Shown here in pieces: positions 50,718 to 61,971 of a stretch of 62,000 bases of DNA (positions are counted from its first letter, which is position 1; each line of letters starts with the position of its first letter). The notes beneath the pieces were generated by a model. That model was not told the DNA's origin and ran no database searches. It saw only the letters and a program-made list of their open reading frames with translations. The stretch lies in the NCBI RefSeq assembly GCF_000003815.2, contig NC_049997.1, positions 8,908,476 to 8,970,475 on the forward strand, written 5' to 3'. The translations under genes and the position numbers were made by a program. Source of the stretch: Branchiostoma floridae (Eukaryota; Chordata; Leptocardii; Amphioxiformes; Branchiostomatidae).

Positions 50718-51263
50718 TTCCTTTGGAGTTTCCATGATTGTGGTTGGAATCTATCCTAATCCTCAACATGGATAGCCTTTGGAAGCCGAAAAACTACCAC
50801 AGCACATAGAGTAGACAGGGTTTACAGTGATTTTCAGTTTATTTTTGGTTTCTGTCGACTAGATAGTGACAAATTTTCAATCATCCGGAATAAGGCATGG
50901 GCTGCCCTCCCACCCTTTGCATCTGAGTTCTCGGACATTTTTCCTTCGTTACTCGGCGCTGGAAGTTTCCTTCACCCCGGATATCAAGCCACCCCTGCTA
51001 CTGTCTGCCGAGGAGTAAACCTCGTTAATAAATCCTGCTTTATTTCACGGGAAGTGGAGGTTCAAGCGGCATTCATCGACAGACTGGTGATAAAATGGCG
51101 CTGGACCTGTGACTACGCAGAGGATTGGACCTGCTCGGCGACGGTAGTTCCTGTGACAACCATCAACAAACTGAAGGTTTTTCACGCACCGAACATATCG
51201 TTCTTGAACTGGTACGACAATGGGTAGGCACACCTGCCCCAGTTAGCGGGGAACTGTGAAAAA

Positions 51264-54200
51264 ATGACAGGAGGAGTTGCGACCCCTGGCATTTCAACTC
51301 GCAATAGAAAGAGTCAAAACATGACTAGCTTTCCCAACCTCGAAAATTCGTCATGCGGTATTGTAAAGGAAAAACTGCTCAGATGCAAGAAAACCTTGCT
51401 AGTATCAACTTTTAACACTAGAACCCTGAACTCAGCTTCCAAATTGGGTGAAACTGCTGCATTGGCAAACGAGTATAGCATTGATATTGTGTGTATACAG
51501 GAGCACAGATTATGTCATGATGATGTTATTATTCAGCACAAGGATATGGGTAATGGCTGGAAATTACTCATAAGTTCTGCAGAAAAAGGGGCAAATAATG
51601 CAACAATTAGAGGTGTTGGCTTATTACTTAGCCCGAAAGCTTATAAATGTTTAAACTCTGTAGAAAGCATTTGCCCTAGGATTATTGTTGCCAATTTTGA
51701 AGGAAATCCAGCCACTACCGTGATATCATGTTATAGCCCCACTAATGTGACAGATGAAGAAGAGGTCAGAGAGTTCTACTCGGCTCTTGCTGACACAGTA
51801 AAAGAAATTCCTAAACATAATGTTTGCATTGTGGGAGGGGACATGAATGCAAAGATAGGTCAACCAGATTCTAAAGGATCTAGTTATCATAGCGAAACTA
51901 ATAGAAATGGCAAATACCTCCTAGAATTCATAAATGAATGCAACATGTTAAACCTCAGCATTAACTACACCAAGAAAAAAGGGAAACTTTGGAGTTTTTC
52001 CTATCCCAACGGTGAACGTGCCCAGATTGACTACCTTCTAATTAACAAAAAATGGAGGAACAGTGCACTTAACTGCGAAGCATATAATAGCTTTTCAAAT
52101 ATTAAATCTGACCATAGGATAGTAACAGCTAAATTCAGACTGAGTTTGAGAGCACCTAAACGACAATCTGAAAGGGGCACAAGATACGACTGGGGTAAAC
52201 TACTAAATGACGCTGAAGTTAATGTAGCATATACAAATGAAGCCAAGAGGAAATTTGTTGAGCTTAACGACCTTGATGAGACCAAAAATGCTAACTCAAT
52301 CTATGCAAATGTCATAAGAGCACACGAAGAAGCAGCAGATTTACATGTCCCAATTAAGCCAAAAGTAAGGAAGCGTGTGCCCTGGGCTTATGATAAGAAC
52401 ATTTTGGATAAACGGGAAGCTCTAAGGAAGGCAACTGTAGAACAAAAGAGCGAAGTTGAGATAAACAAAATGAAGGATGAGCTTGACAAAGCATATGAGC
52501 AGGAACTTGAATCTTACATAAAGCAAAAGACTACAGTGATCCAAAGTGCCCACGAAGAACATAGAGGAGCACTGGCATGGGCCACTGTAAATGAAATAAC
52601 CTCGAGAAAGAAAACCAAACAAGGGATGTTAAAGGCAAAAAGCCAACAAGAGAGAGTTAATCTATGGCATGATCATTTTTCCAAACTTCTCGGTCAACCT
52701 CCCAACATTGTAAATATACCTGTTGTACCAGTTATTGATTACATATTACCAATCAACACAAGTGACTTCACTAGGGAGGAACTTATGGACTGTATCAAGA
52801 CTTTTAACAATGGTAAAACCCCTGGTCTTGACAATATACCAATAGAAGTCTGGAAGACTGAAGCCCTGATTGACCCTCTACTCGAAATTTGCAATAGAAC
52901 ATTTCATCAGGATAGAGCAGATGTCTGGGTAAGTAGTGGAATACTTCCACTACCAAAAAAGGGTGATCTTGGCTATACAACAAACTATAGGGGAATTAGT
53001 TTGTCAGCTACAGCAGCTAAAATCTACAACAAAATGCTTTTGCTGAGGATCAGACCTCATGTGGAACCACTACTTAGAGACAACCAGAATGGCTTTAGGC
53101 CTGGTAGGTCAACCTTATCCCAAATACTAGTATTGAGAAGGCTTATTGAAGGTATTGAGGATCAAAATCTGAAAGCAGTTATAACATTTATCGACTTCAG
53201 TAAAGCTTTCGATTCCATTCACCGTCAGAAGCTAATGGAAATTTTGAGAGGGTATGGTATACCAGACATAATCGTTGAGGCTATAAATATTCTTTATGTA
53301 GATACAAAAGCTAAAGTGCTCTCACCAGACGGTGAAACAGAGTTTTTCCAAATAACCGCTGGTGTCCTACAAGGTGATACCTTAGCTCCCTTCCTTTTTA
53401 TAGTGGCTCTGGATTATGCAATGAGACAGGCCACAGAGCAACCTGAGCTCACGGGTTTTGTACTTAAACCAAGAAAGAGCAGTAGACACCCAGCTGAGTT
53501 ACTAACTGACACAGACTTTGCAGATGATATAGCCCTTACTTCGAACATAGTACTAGAAGCACAGTCATTGTTGCACAAGGTTGAAAATGCCTCCAAAATT
53601 GTTGGCCTGCATGCCAACGATACAAAAACTGAGTATATGGTGTTCAATCAACCTGAAGGAACCCTGATCTCAACAAAAGGTCAGGCACTTGCCTGTGTGA
53701 AAGACTTCAAGTACCTGGGTTCATGGATAAGAAACTCTAGTAAAGATGTGGATGTCAGAATTGCTCTAGCTTGGGGAGCCATGAGTAAAATGTCAGTTAT
53801 ATGGAAAACCGATTTAAATCCAACAACTAAAATCAGTTTCTTTAGAGCAGCAGTAGAGTCAATTCTCCTCTATGGGTCAGAATGTTGGACTCTGACAAAA
53901 GCCCTAGAGAGAAGACTCAACGGCACATATACGAGAATGCTGAGAACTGTCCTAAACATCTCATGGAGACAAAGAATTTCAAATAAAGTCCTTTACAAGG
54001 ATATACCGCCGATAGCCGAAACTATTCGGCAAAGGAGACTGCGTTTTGCAGGCCACTGCTGGAGGAAAAAGGATGAAGTAGTGCACAAACTGTTACTGTG
54101 GAATCCGAACCACGGAAACAGGGGCAGGGGAAGACCGCGTAAGTCATACACTAAGCAGCTTGCAGAAGACACCGGTCTGGACCTGCAACAACTTCCCGCA

Positions 54201-54269
54201 GCGATGGATGACAAAGAGGGGTGGAGGAAACTGGTTATGTGGAGACTTCGAGCGAGCTCGCCGGAGTAA
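51264..54269 (+). CDS. RTE-type endonuclease/reverse transcriptase (ORF2-like), 1001 aa
   Basis: This enzyme nicks chromosomal DNA and reverse-transcribes its own RNA at the nick (target-primed reverse transcription). Residues about 45-300 form an apurinic-type endonuclease, with FNTRT (N51), QEHR (E80), GGDMNAK (D193, N195), QIDYLL (D256) and SDH (282-284). Residues about 505-820 form the reverse transcriptase, with GKTPGLDNIP, YRGISL, NGFRPGRST, motif A FIDFSKAFDS (D644), motif B AGVLQGDTLAPFLF and motif C DFADDIAL (D754, D755). FKYLGSW follows. The C-terminus has a basic GNRGRGRPRKSY stretch and no RNase H domain. QGDTLAP and the length of about 1000 residues fit the RTE clade. All catalytic residues are present with no internal stop. 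An in-frame TAG at 51225 precedes the ATG with only 12 codons between, so this ATG is the natural start. Only tiny upstream ORFs exist (MGRHTCPS at 51220). Confidence 0.97.
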   Translation: MTGGVATPGISTRNRKSQNMTSFPNLENSSCGIVKEKLLRCKKTLLVSTFNTRTLNSASKLGETAALANEYSIDIVCIQEHRLCHDDVIIQHKDMGNGWKLLISSAEKGANNATIRGVGLLLSPKAYKCLNSVESICPRIIVANFEGNPATTVISCYSPTNVTDEEEVREFYSALADTVKEIPKHNVCIVGGDMNAKIGQPDSKGSSYHSETNRNGKYLLEFINECNMLNLSINYTKKKGKLWSFSYPNGERAQIDYLLINKKWRNSALNCEAYNSFSNIKSDHRIVTAKFRLSLRAPKRQSERGTRYDWGKLLNDAEVNVAYTNEAKRKFVELNDLDETKNANSIYANVIRAHEEAADLHVPIKPKVRKRVPWAYDKNILDKREALRKATVEQKSEVEINKMKDELDKAYEQELESYIKQKTTVIQSAHEEHRGALAWATVNEITSRKKTKQGMLKAKSQQERVNLWHDHFSKLLGQPPNIVNIPVVPVIDYILPINTSDFTREELMDCIKTFNNGKTPGLDNIPIEVWKTEALIDPLLEICNRTFHQDRADVWVSSGILPLPKKGDLGYTTNYRGISLSATAAKIYNKMLLLRIRPHVEPLLRDNQNGFRPGRSTLSQILVLRRLIEGIEDQNLKAVITFIDFSKAFDSIHRQKLMEILRGYGIPDIIVEAINILYVDTKAKVLSPDGETEFFQITAGVLQGDTLAPFLFIVALDYAMRQATEQPELTGFVLKPRKSSRHPAELLTDTDFADDIALTSNIVLEAQSLLHKVENASKIVGLHANDTKTEYMVFNQPEGTLISTKGQALACVKDFKYLGSWIRNSSKDVDVRIALAWGAMSKMSVIWKTDLNPTTKISFFRAAVESILLYGSECWTLTKALERRLNGTYTRMLRTVLNISWRQRISNKVLYKDIPPIAETIRQRRLRFAGHCWRKKDEVVHKLLLWNPNHGNRGRGRPRKSYTKQLAEDTGLDLQQLPAAMDDKEGWRKLVMWRLRASSPE

Positions 54270-54288
54270 GTAAGTAAGTAAGGAAGGG

Positions 54289-55077
54289 CAATACTACAGT
54301 AAAATGGGGTATGCAACTTTCGACTTGTAAAAAAAAAGGCTTGGAAAAAATGTTGTATTTCTGATTTAGGTTCTGAATCATTACCATTCTTTTTTTTTCA
54401 ATATTTTGGCGGTAGGAATCCAACAAATTTGGCAATGTAAAAAATAAAATTCATCATAACACTGGCATTTTTATTTTAGACATCATATTGTAATTGAACA
54501 GAAAAATATTTGAAAAATATGGCACTATACATTTTACATCATATCAGCTTTTCAAAGCTTTAATCTGTTAACAAGATAAAATACGGGCGTTTGATTCTAT
54601 CACTCAAATGCCAGATCTAACTACTTTTCATCCTTTCTTTGACAGCAGTAGGCCGCAATAAAAGCTAGGGTTAGCAGGCCTTTACTAGGGTCAGTTGACC
54701 ATAACCCAAACATTTGCAACATCTTTGCCTAGGCCGTAAATGTGAATAAGATCTCTACATAATTAACGCTGAATAGAAAAAAGGAATATGTATGAACAAA
54801 ATATCATCAACAAAGGCAATCTGACACTAGATGTCCCCCAGTTCGTGTATGAATGGAACGTTTCCTGATAACTTAAGCCCTAAGGACAACTCTACATGCC
54901 TTAGTGTTTACAATATGCATTATTCACGAGGACATGCTGGTATCACCAAGAAAAGCAATCAGACTTATACCATACAGGCTTTAACCAGATAAAATCCTGG
55001 ATTTTGTTGTGTACGGACGAACGTCCGTTATTGTAGTAACACCGCCTTACTACTAGTGGCAAGCTGGGACCGCAGAA
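54289..55077. other. No recognisable gene
   Basis: AT-rich flank of the LINE, with no supported feature. Confidence 0.5.
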
Positions 55078-55081
55078 TTAA

Positions 55082-55297
55082 AGGTATCTCATTGTACTTG
55101 TGGCACCGATGCGGCATTGCGGGGTTCATTCACTGTTGCACTGTTGTGTTATTTTCGCTTTTTTTATAATCTAAATATTGCGTTATACGTAAAAGTATGA
55201 CTTAAAAGACAACAAAATACACAAAACGTAATTCGTTGAGTAATCTTTAGAACCCCGCAGTGCCGCACCGGTGCTCCAAGTGCAGTGAGATGCCACC
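55082..55297 (+). mobile_element. TTAA-flanked MITE, copy 3
   Basis: A 216-bp element with intact TTAA on both sides (55078-55081 and 55298-55301). The left end is AGGTATCTCATTGTACTTG, with two bases lost from the terminal GGTGG. The right end reads back GGTGGCATCTCACTGCACTT. The core at 55183-55240 includes ACGTAAAAGTATGACTT and GACAACAAAATACACAAAAC. Confidence 0.95.
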
Positions 55298-55301
55298 TTA
55301 A

Positions 55302-57303
55302 CCGACCTCACAACAAATTTAAGAACTTTTTGTACAGTTTGACTGATTTCAAGGTCTTTTTAAATCACAATTTTGATTTTACATCATATTCCAATTATGA
55401 AATAATCCCCGTCAAGAGAAAAGGGCCTGAGGAGTGGTCATATGGGAAATAACGCAAACCAACAAATCGCTCGTTCCATATTCACAAATCATTTCCACAA
55501 ATTTCCCAGCCTTTCGCTTCGATAGAATTCAAATTAAATGACCATCTGTTGTTACATCACAAAATGATGAGCAAATAATTGTTTTGTTCCGTCTAGTTGA
55601 TCCTAGGTGCTAGTTCTGAACCGTTTCTTCCTTATCTATTATGAATTATGACAAGGATGTGCTCCAAATGTCACGCCTTTGAGCATATTTGTGAATTCAT
55701 TGCTCATTTTTCCGTACCCTTTGATGTAAATGCCACATTGTAAAGTGTTTAAAGGTTCATTTGGACATGCTTTCAAAGTGGGCACCGCGTTCTAGTCAAA
55801 AAGGTTTTACAAGGAATAGTTCCCTTTCTAGAATTCTTCTTTGTGATTACTTTGATAGCACTAAAGAACTGGAAGGGCGTCTTGGTTGGAGCTGAAATGC
55901 CTTATGGAGGATGTATGCAATGTGGGTCCTATATTTGAGGAGGTGCCTTAGTTCTACCTCACATTTCCAAAACCCGGACGGGCAAATTTCGGGATGTATT
56001 TCATTTTTGCATGTATTTCTATTGTTTGTCTCCACAAACAGCCCGGCCGGGCTCTGCGTTTTATAAATGTGACGTTTAAGTCTTAGGCTGGTTTAAAGGG
56101 AAGCACAAGTAGACCCTCCTTGTATACACCGCTACAGAAACAGCAAGAAAACCCACAGACCAATTTTGTGGCTGTACGGTCATAAAGCAAAGATTGTTAA
56201 GTTCTTTCCTCCGCGTAACCTGCCATTTCTATAGTTCTTAGAGGTTCGCCTACATTCAATGCTGAAATCAATTCCAAGCTTATGTTATTCACTCAAAAGT
56301 TCATTGATCTTACTCAGCGTTTTTAGTCCTACTGTTATATTTCATGTGTAGAATTTACTGCATTTATACATCATTGAATTGTTACTTTGTACATGGGGTG
56401 GGTAGGGGTGTTTTGGGGCACACACGATGTTAGTCGATTAGTTTGTTCAATTATTGTTTCTAATGTTGTTATATCTGTATTCATGTATTCAAATGTATGT
56501 TAAGTGGTACTGTTAAAATAAGTTTTTTTTTTTAACTTGAGTGCAGTGTCACTTTGTCCTGTCTGCTTTTATGTTGAATAAAAAAAATAAATAACCTGCC
56601 ATCTATCAATATTTCCTCTCCACCGTAGCCTTATCTAAAATTTAGTACCGGTAGCCCTATCCAATACCTGTCACCCTATCTATTAAGGAACCATAGATAG
56701 CCTGTACACTGCCAAAATGCTTTTTCTTGTACATCTTGTTTTGCTTCCTCACAGAAATTTTTTCTTCCAGGAAAAAAATCATTCTGTCCCCAAGAAATCT
56801 TAGAAAAATATGCTTGTCCATGGGGCAAGGAAATTTATGCTTGTCAAGATTTTGAGACAATTTTATTCTACATTTTCTTCCTGCAAGAACATTTTCTTCA
56901 TATACGAATTGCCCATGGGGTAAGCAAAATAAGAAAAAAAAATCATTTTTGGTAGTGTAGGTCTCCCTATCCAATATCAATCAAAAACGGTTTACAAAAG
57001 GTCCCCTGATAGGGAACGCTAGCATAATACAGATAGTTACCTGGCTACCCTTACTTGCCTCGAAGTGTCTACCACTCCGTGTGAACTTGTGAGTACTTTA
57101 CGAAAGGACGTCAGATCGATATATCTGGTGACAAAAAGAGAAGCTTTGATTTCCCCGATGGCAGGGAAGATATATCACCTCCATCGCGGTGGAAGACACC
57201 TTTATGATCAACAAATGTTTGCGGTAGAGATATAAGCCCTACAAGCAGTCAAACGACGGATCATAAAAGAGCACCTGTTGTAAAGGGGCTGGTTACATTT
57301 ACC
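55302..57303. other. No recognisable gene; possible 3' UTR-like sequence
   Basis: At 56565-56595 TGTTGAATAAAAAAAATAAATAA resembles a polyadenylated 3' end on the plus strand, without an identifiable coding region upstream. GCCCGGCCGGGC at 56041-56052 is a perfect 12-bp palindrome. Confidence 0.4.
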
Positions 57304-57307
57304 TTAA

Positions 57308-57531
57308 GGTGGTATCTCACTACACTTGGGGCACCGGTGCGGCGCTGCGGGGTTCGAAAGATTGCTCAACGAGTTTTAGAGATAAAGAACGAATTTTCTT
57401 ACTACGTGTTGTTGTCTTCTAAGTCATACTTTACGCATTACGTAAAATCTAAACTATACAAATAAGCAAAAATAACATAACAGTGCCGCAGTGAACGAAC
57501 CCCCGCAGTGCCGCGCCATTGCCCAAGCGTA
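57308..57531 (-). mobile_element. TTAA-type MITE, copy 4 (core inverted, right end decayed)
   Basis: The left end GGTGGTATCTCACTACACTT is preceded by TTAA (57304-57307). The interior core is in the opposite orientation to copies 1-3 (57357-57452, read on the minus strand). The right arm is recognisable through GAACGAACCCCCGCAGTGCC but degenerates after about 57531, and no right TTAA is seen. Confidence 0.9.
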
Positions 57532-58232
57532 GTTACAGTCATGGTACGATCGTATACTGGAGGCACTATTGGGATTGATCGTACGTATGTCGTACAACAC
57601 TCAGCCGACCTGTTAACGAACTGTCATAAATCCTTGCCGGCGGTTGGTTCTGTCACAGTTTTCTTGAAAATTCTACGACATAAAAATCGGCACGACGTCC
57701 TACGGCGACTTTAACAACGCCGTAACGCAAATGCAGCACAGGAAAAATCTCAACCAAGCGCGGCGCAAGAGAAAAAGACAGACCATCAAGTCTTCTTTTA
57801 TTTCAAGACGTCTTAAAAGAAATCCTTATTCACCACAGCGCGTGTACTTGCCGTATGCTTAATGCAAATACTTTGATAGAAGTTAAAGCGGCTTACCCCA
57901 AGGTTTATAGGCTGGTGCAGAGAAGCGTTAAGCCACAACTTGATAGCGTTAAAATTTTATGAAGGCTGGCAGAGGGGACAGCGATGTTGACCCTGTGATG
58001 CACATCGCTACGGGTGGGACCAGGCATGGCATTCCCCTCACTTCTATAATTGACAGCTTGTGGCAATGGTGTACGTAGCCTGGATGGCAGACTGAGTCCA
58101 GGGTTCTACACAGCCCAGTTCGTCGGCTCTAGAGCAACATGCCCCCAAGCAAATTTTACATAAGCCCCCCTGAAGGGGTCGGTATATCCTTGCACGCGGT
58201 CTGGCTTCCAGTGTATGGCATTAGGTCTTATT
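57532..58232. other. No recognisable gene
   Basis: Somewhat more GC-rich than its surroundings. No coding or repeat signature that I can name. Confidence 0.4.
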
Positions 58233-58355
58233 CTCCAAGCAGGGGTTAGGCTCCGGCGTTTTTTTGACGTTCTTAGGCATTTTTATTGGGCTTTCCATTT
58301 TGTAGTTTTATTGATGTCTCATAAAAAACAGCCGGAGCCTGACCTCTGCTTGGAG
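58233..58355. mobile_element. CCAAGCAG-type MITE, intact copy
   Basis: A 123-bp element with 25-bp inverted repeats. The left end is CTCCAAGCAGGGGTTAGGCT and the right end (58331-58355) reads back CTCCAAGCAGAGGTCAGGCT. The interior contains GGGCTTTCCATTTTG and TTTTATTGATGTCT. A half copy lies at 1683-1772, and a shorter relative at 16576-16670. Target-site duplication unclear. Confidence 0.9.
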
Positions 58356-58925
58356 TGTACCAAGGGCTAAGTACAATTGTTGCCTGTTCGTGTTTTGAGC
58401 AATTTAAGATCATCACATAATGAAGAGAAAAAAATCTCTTACCGTCTATTTCGTACGGAACTGGTCGTTCGTTGCGGCTGGGGTACTCCCCAAACCGCCG
58501 GGAAGGCCCGTCCATCCTGCCTTCTTTCCTCTCCATCTCACCGAAGCTCCGTCACGAAATCTTCGGAAGGGGAGGCGACACTGCCCGAGACATCTCCAAC
58601 ACCTTCTCGCTACTTGGCTTCGGGAATCCCTTCAGTAAAGCTGGGTATTACAATCTTCAGTTGTAATACAGCACTACATGTTGAACAGCTGTAAGAAGAG
58701 GTGGTAGGTCGTAAGCGTTGTGGGTTGGCCCGCGTTAGGACTGACTCTGAGGTGTTGTGGGAAACGATATCACGACGAACACTACATCTACAAGACAACG
58801 CCGCGCCTTCACGACGTAAGCTGTAAGAATCACTCAACCCATGTCGATAACCAACGCCTTTTATGGTGGGGAATTTCCATATATGGGGACCGTCCATTTT
58901 ACATCACTGGATAGGAGGCGGCGGA

Positions 58926-59331
58926 TACATGAATGATCTTTATTTGCATGTTCTTGCCCACATTGACAAAATGCAGTAGTTATACCAGCACATTAAAGAC
59001 TACAGATAAAATAATCGTAAAAATCTATAGTATACCTAAATTGATAACTAAATTTATCTTTCATTATATTTGTTAAATATGGGACTGTCATTGAAATATT
59101 TGTCACATCTTTTAAGACCATCGGCTACAACAAAAATTGAATATCCACAGAGTGATTGAAAATGACAAAAAGGTTTATTTTGATTTGTAATAAAATGCAC
59201 ATCTTTTGAATATTGTTTTGCTAAATCCCCAAATTTCACTCCTCCCAACACGTGAATATCGTTACCGCCCCCTTCCGTGCTTCTAAATTGCGCTCCTAGT
59301 GGTATAAGACACTCTACTGCTTCATAACCAG
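58926..59331 (-). CDS. Possible terminal exon or retroposon coding tail, function unknown
   Basis: On the minus strand an open stretch of about 93 codons runs from about 59331 (a TGA lies just upstream) to TAA at 59054. The translation is rich in aromatic residues, cysteine and charged residues, unlike chance frames here: GGGNDIHVLGGVKFGDLAKQ, then KPFCHFQSLCGYSIFVVADG, ending FNKYNER. A 3' UTR of about 110 bp leads to AATAAA at 58939-58944. Acceptor-like AG dinucleotides occur near its start. The following GATCATTCATG resembles the tail at 48513, so it may equally be the end of a LINE or a retrocopy. I recognise no family. Confidence 0.35.
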
Positions 59332-61967
59332 AATATCATTGAATAATAATTCGATCTATTCAGTATTAATAAGCCCTTAATGTATGGAAAGACGCGAAGT
59401 GATTTGATTTTATAGCGAAAGGCCCGGGTGCTAATTTATAACGCACACTTATAAACGCATAAGCTCCAATCCACACGCCCGGCCCCCTCGTTAAGTAGTC
59501 CCGTGGGTATGTGCACGCGAACGCTATTAGCTGTGATAAGGCCACACTGTCTTAATTTTATGTATAACATCGTCTGGAGACCCCAAAATTAATGCGCGAG
59601 AGCGAAAAAAGAAGCGGAAAATCCTCTCAAAAATGCTGCTAAACCACAGGACTAAATGTTAACTTCATTCTTTCACAGGCTTTAGCTTGTCTTATGTTCA
59701 CCTCCAGTAAGACTGTAAGAGTCAATCGTCGCCATCTTAATAATGTTTTTATTGCTATATTCTTGTTTAAAGAGGCTATGGCCCCATGTCCTGACCATGT
59801 GTTCCTTTACCATGTGGATAGCAGTTCCTCGGGCAAGCATAAAATTCTGATTGACCAGGGATGCTATTGGGTGACATGTGGCCGCAGTTATCTTTGTAGA
59901 ATAGGCAAAGATCAATGCGCGCGCGGATGTTATCCATTAACTTAAGTCGGTGTTGCCTAATTGCAAGTACAAACACGTCTTTCAGATCTGTAGGCGGTAA
60001 AACTGTACAGACGGATACTGAACAAATGTCATCATCAGCTACGGTAAATATAGGGTCAAACCAAGAGAGACATGGGGAGGGTATGGAAGAAGAAATGTTG
60101 GAAAAATGTTAGTTTTTTATAGTTTATTTTGCACATATCAAGTTATGATCATGATACATACAATATAAGAAATTAACCAGGCCAGATAGTTTCATAAGCT
60201 TAAGTAAGCAAAGGGTAGATGCAATGGATGGAAGGCCGATAACACAAAAATTGCGTATCATAAAGCAAAGTACTACAAAATGAGATTAAACCAAAATCTT
60301 AGATAATAAAACGATAAAGTCAATACTGTTCCAGGTCATTAACCTTCTTTAGAATGGAAGAAAAAGTAGTATTAGTGAAGAAGAAGGAGAAGAAAAAGAA
60401 GACAAGAAAAGGAAGAAACGGAACAGAAGATGGAGAAATGAATTCGAAGCAAAAACAATTAAATGTTTCCCTTTCTTTTACTCATAACTGAAAAGTGCCC
60501 AAATTTTTGTCTGGTTTCTGAAAGTGGGTCACTATAATCGGGCTATTAGGCAAGCATAACGATCTAATTCATCATTGGGTGACCACGGTAGTTTTCAGGC
60601 GTGATAAACGTTAACCCCGAGTTTTTCCTCGCTGAACTGCTAGATCAATATGCAATCGCGGGGAGTAATTGAATTCGGCTCGAAGTCTTTTGTTTGCCTC
60701 TGAAAACACATCAAAATGTCGGCAGGATAACAGTTTAAAAGATACTGTGTGGGTGGGATGTAGGGATTGATGTACAAAATAATGATAAAAGATGAGCTTA
60801 TTCCTTTTCTTAGAGACATCAAAATAATCTTTAAAGAAATAATAAGATTTGTTTTCATATTAGAGGTGTTTGCAAAATTGTTTTAGTCATGAAATTATAA
60901 AATATATAACATATCTGATGGCAATATATAGTGGAAGATATGTTTTAGAACTTGAAAGCCCTCGAAAGATTTTATATAGTGGTTTACTTCTACAATCAAC
61001 ACATCTGTAGAGCTCATTACTCTTTTAAGCTCCTCACATTGATCTTGTTGTGCTCCAGTTAGAAATATGGTATGAAAAATGCATATGATTATTACTTATG
61101 CTTGAGTAGTAAAGTCATTCTTTATTCAGAAATTCAGTCGCATGGAAAACAACATCTGCAAGATGAAAATGTACAGGTTAGGGCGTGGGTGATCATACCG
61201 AAGTTGATGTACGGAATATAATAATACCTGAAAGGGTAAGCTTGCTTTTATATAAGAGACATCAAAATGTGTGAAGAGGAACATATGATATGTTTGTACT
61301 GGGTATAATACAATTGTACCTTATCTTTATGCACGAAATACCGAACCACATAGAAGACTCGAGCTCATAGAAACATCGACGGCATGGTCCACAATGCCGG
61401 GTACGTATTACAAACAACAACGAGCATCATCTCGCAACTACGAGCAGACGACATGCCAAGCTACATGCGAATGCAGTAAATGAACAATCCTTACATATTA
61501 TCCAACAACAATACTCCGTAGGAGCGTACCCTCCGTCCCGGAGTAATAACAATTATCCACCTCGGCGGCCTTTATTAGTTACAATATTCATTCCTCATCC
61601 CTGACGTTTAACAATGGAATGACCCTTTTCAGTCATAGAGTTTTTGCCAATTTGCGATTAAAGTGTTTCTAAAACGACACATAGCGATACATATCTGTAC
61701 TGTATGAATGACCCATACCATATCAAATGTGTTAACAAGACTTCAGAGACCTCATACCTCCTTGAAATATTAGTGTTGTAATGTTTGATATATATGCATA
61801 TACACACACATACATGCACACACACACTTGCACACACAGTACCTCATTTCTCTTTGATGTAACAATGATATTTACCAGCCTAACAGACCGACCAGAATTG
61901 AACGACTTTTACCCGCATACAAGCAAATAGTACTCTTACAGCCAGGAGTGTGAAATGTTATAGTAAG
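59332..61967. other. No recognisable gene; purine-rich and CA-rich stretches
   Basis: A purine-rich run (GAAGAAGGAGAAGAAAAAGA) lies at 60357-60421 and a (CA)n microsatellite at 61799-61838. AATAAA-type signals on the minus strand occur at about 60128 and 61121 without identifiable coding regions. Confidence 0.45.
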
Positions 61968-61971
61968 TTAA

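Larger units (their letters stand above)
50686..54280 (+). mobile_element. RTE-clade LINE, possibly full length
   Basis: About 3.6 kb comprising a candidate 5' UTR of about 580 bp (starting near a YY1-type motif at 50707), one long coding region (51264-54269) and almost no 3' UTR. A TAAG microsatellite (54267-54282) starts at the stop codon itself, as in RTE/BovB-type elements. The octamer AGGAAGGG occurs at 50678-50685 and again at 54281-54288, at the position expected of a target-site duplication. It is short and purine-rich, so the 5' boundary is provisional. The uninterrupted coding region suggests a young copy. Confidence 0.8.

Noticed and set aside
51045-51233. Minus-strand 62-codon frame in the LINE 5' region
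   Set aside because: Antisense to the element's probable 5' UTR with no domain; treated as a shadow frame.
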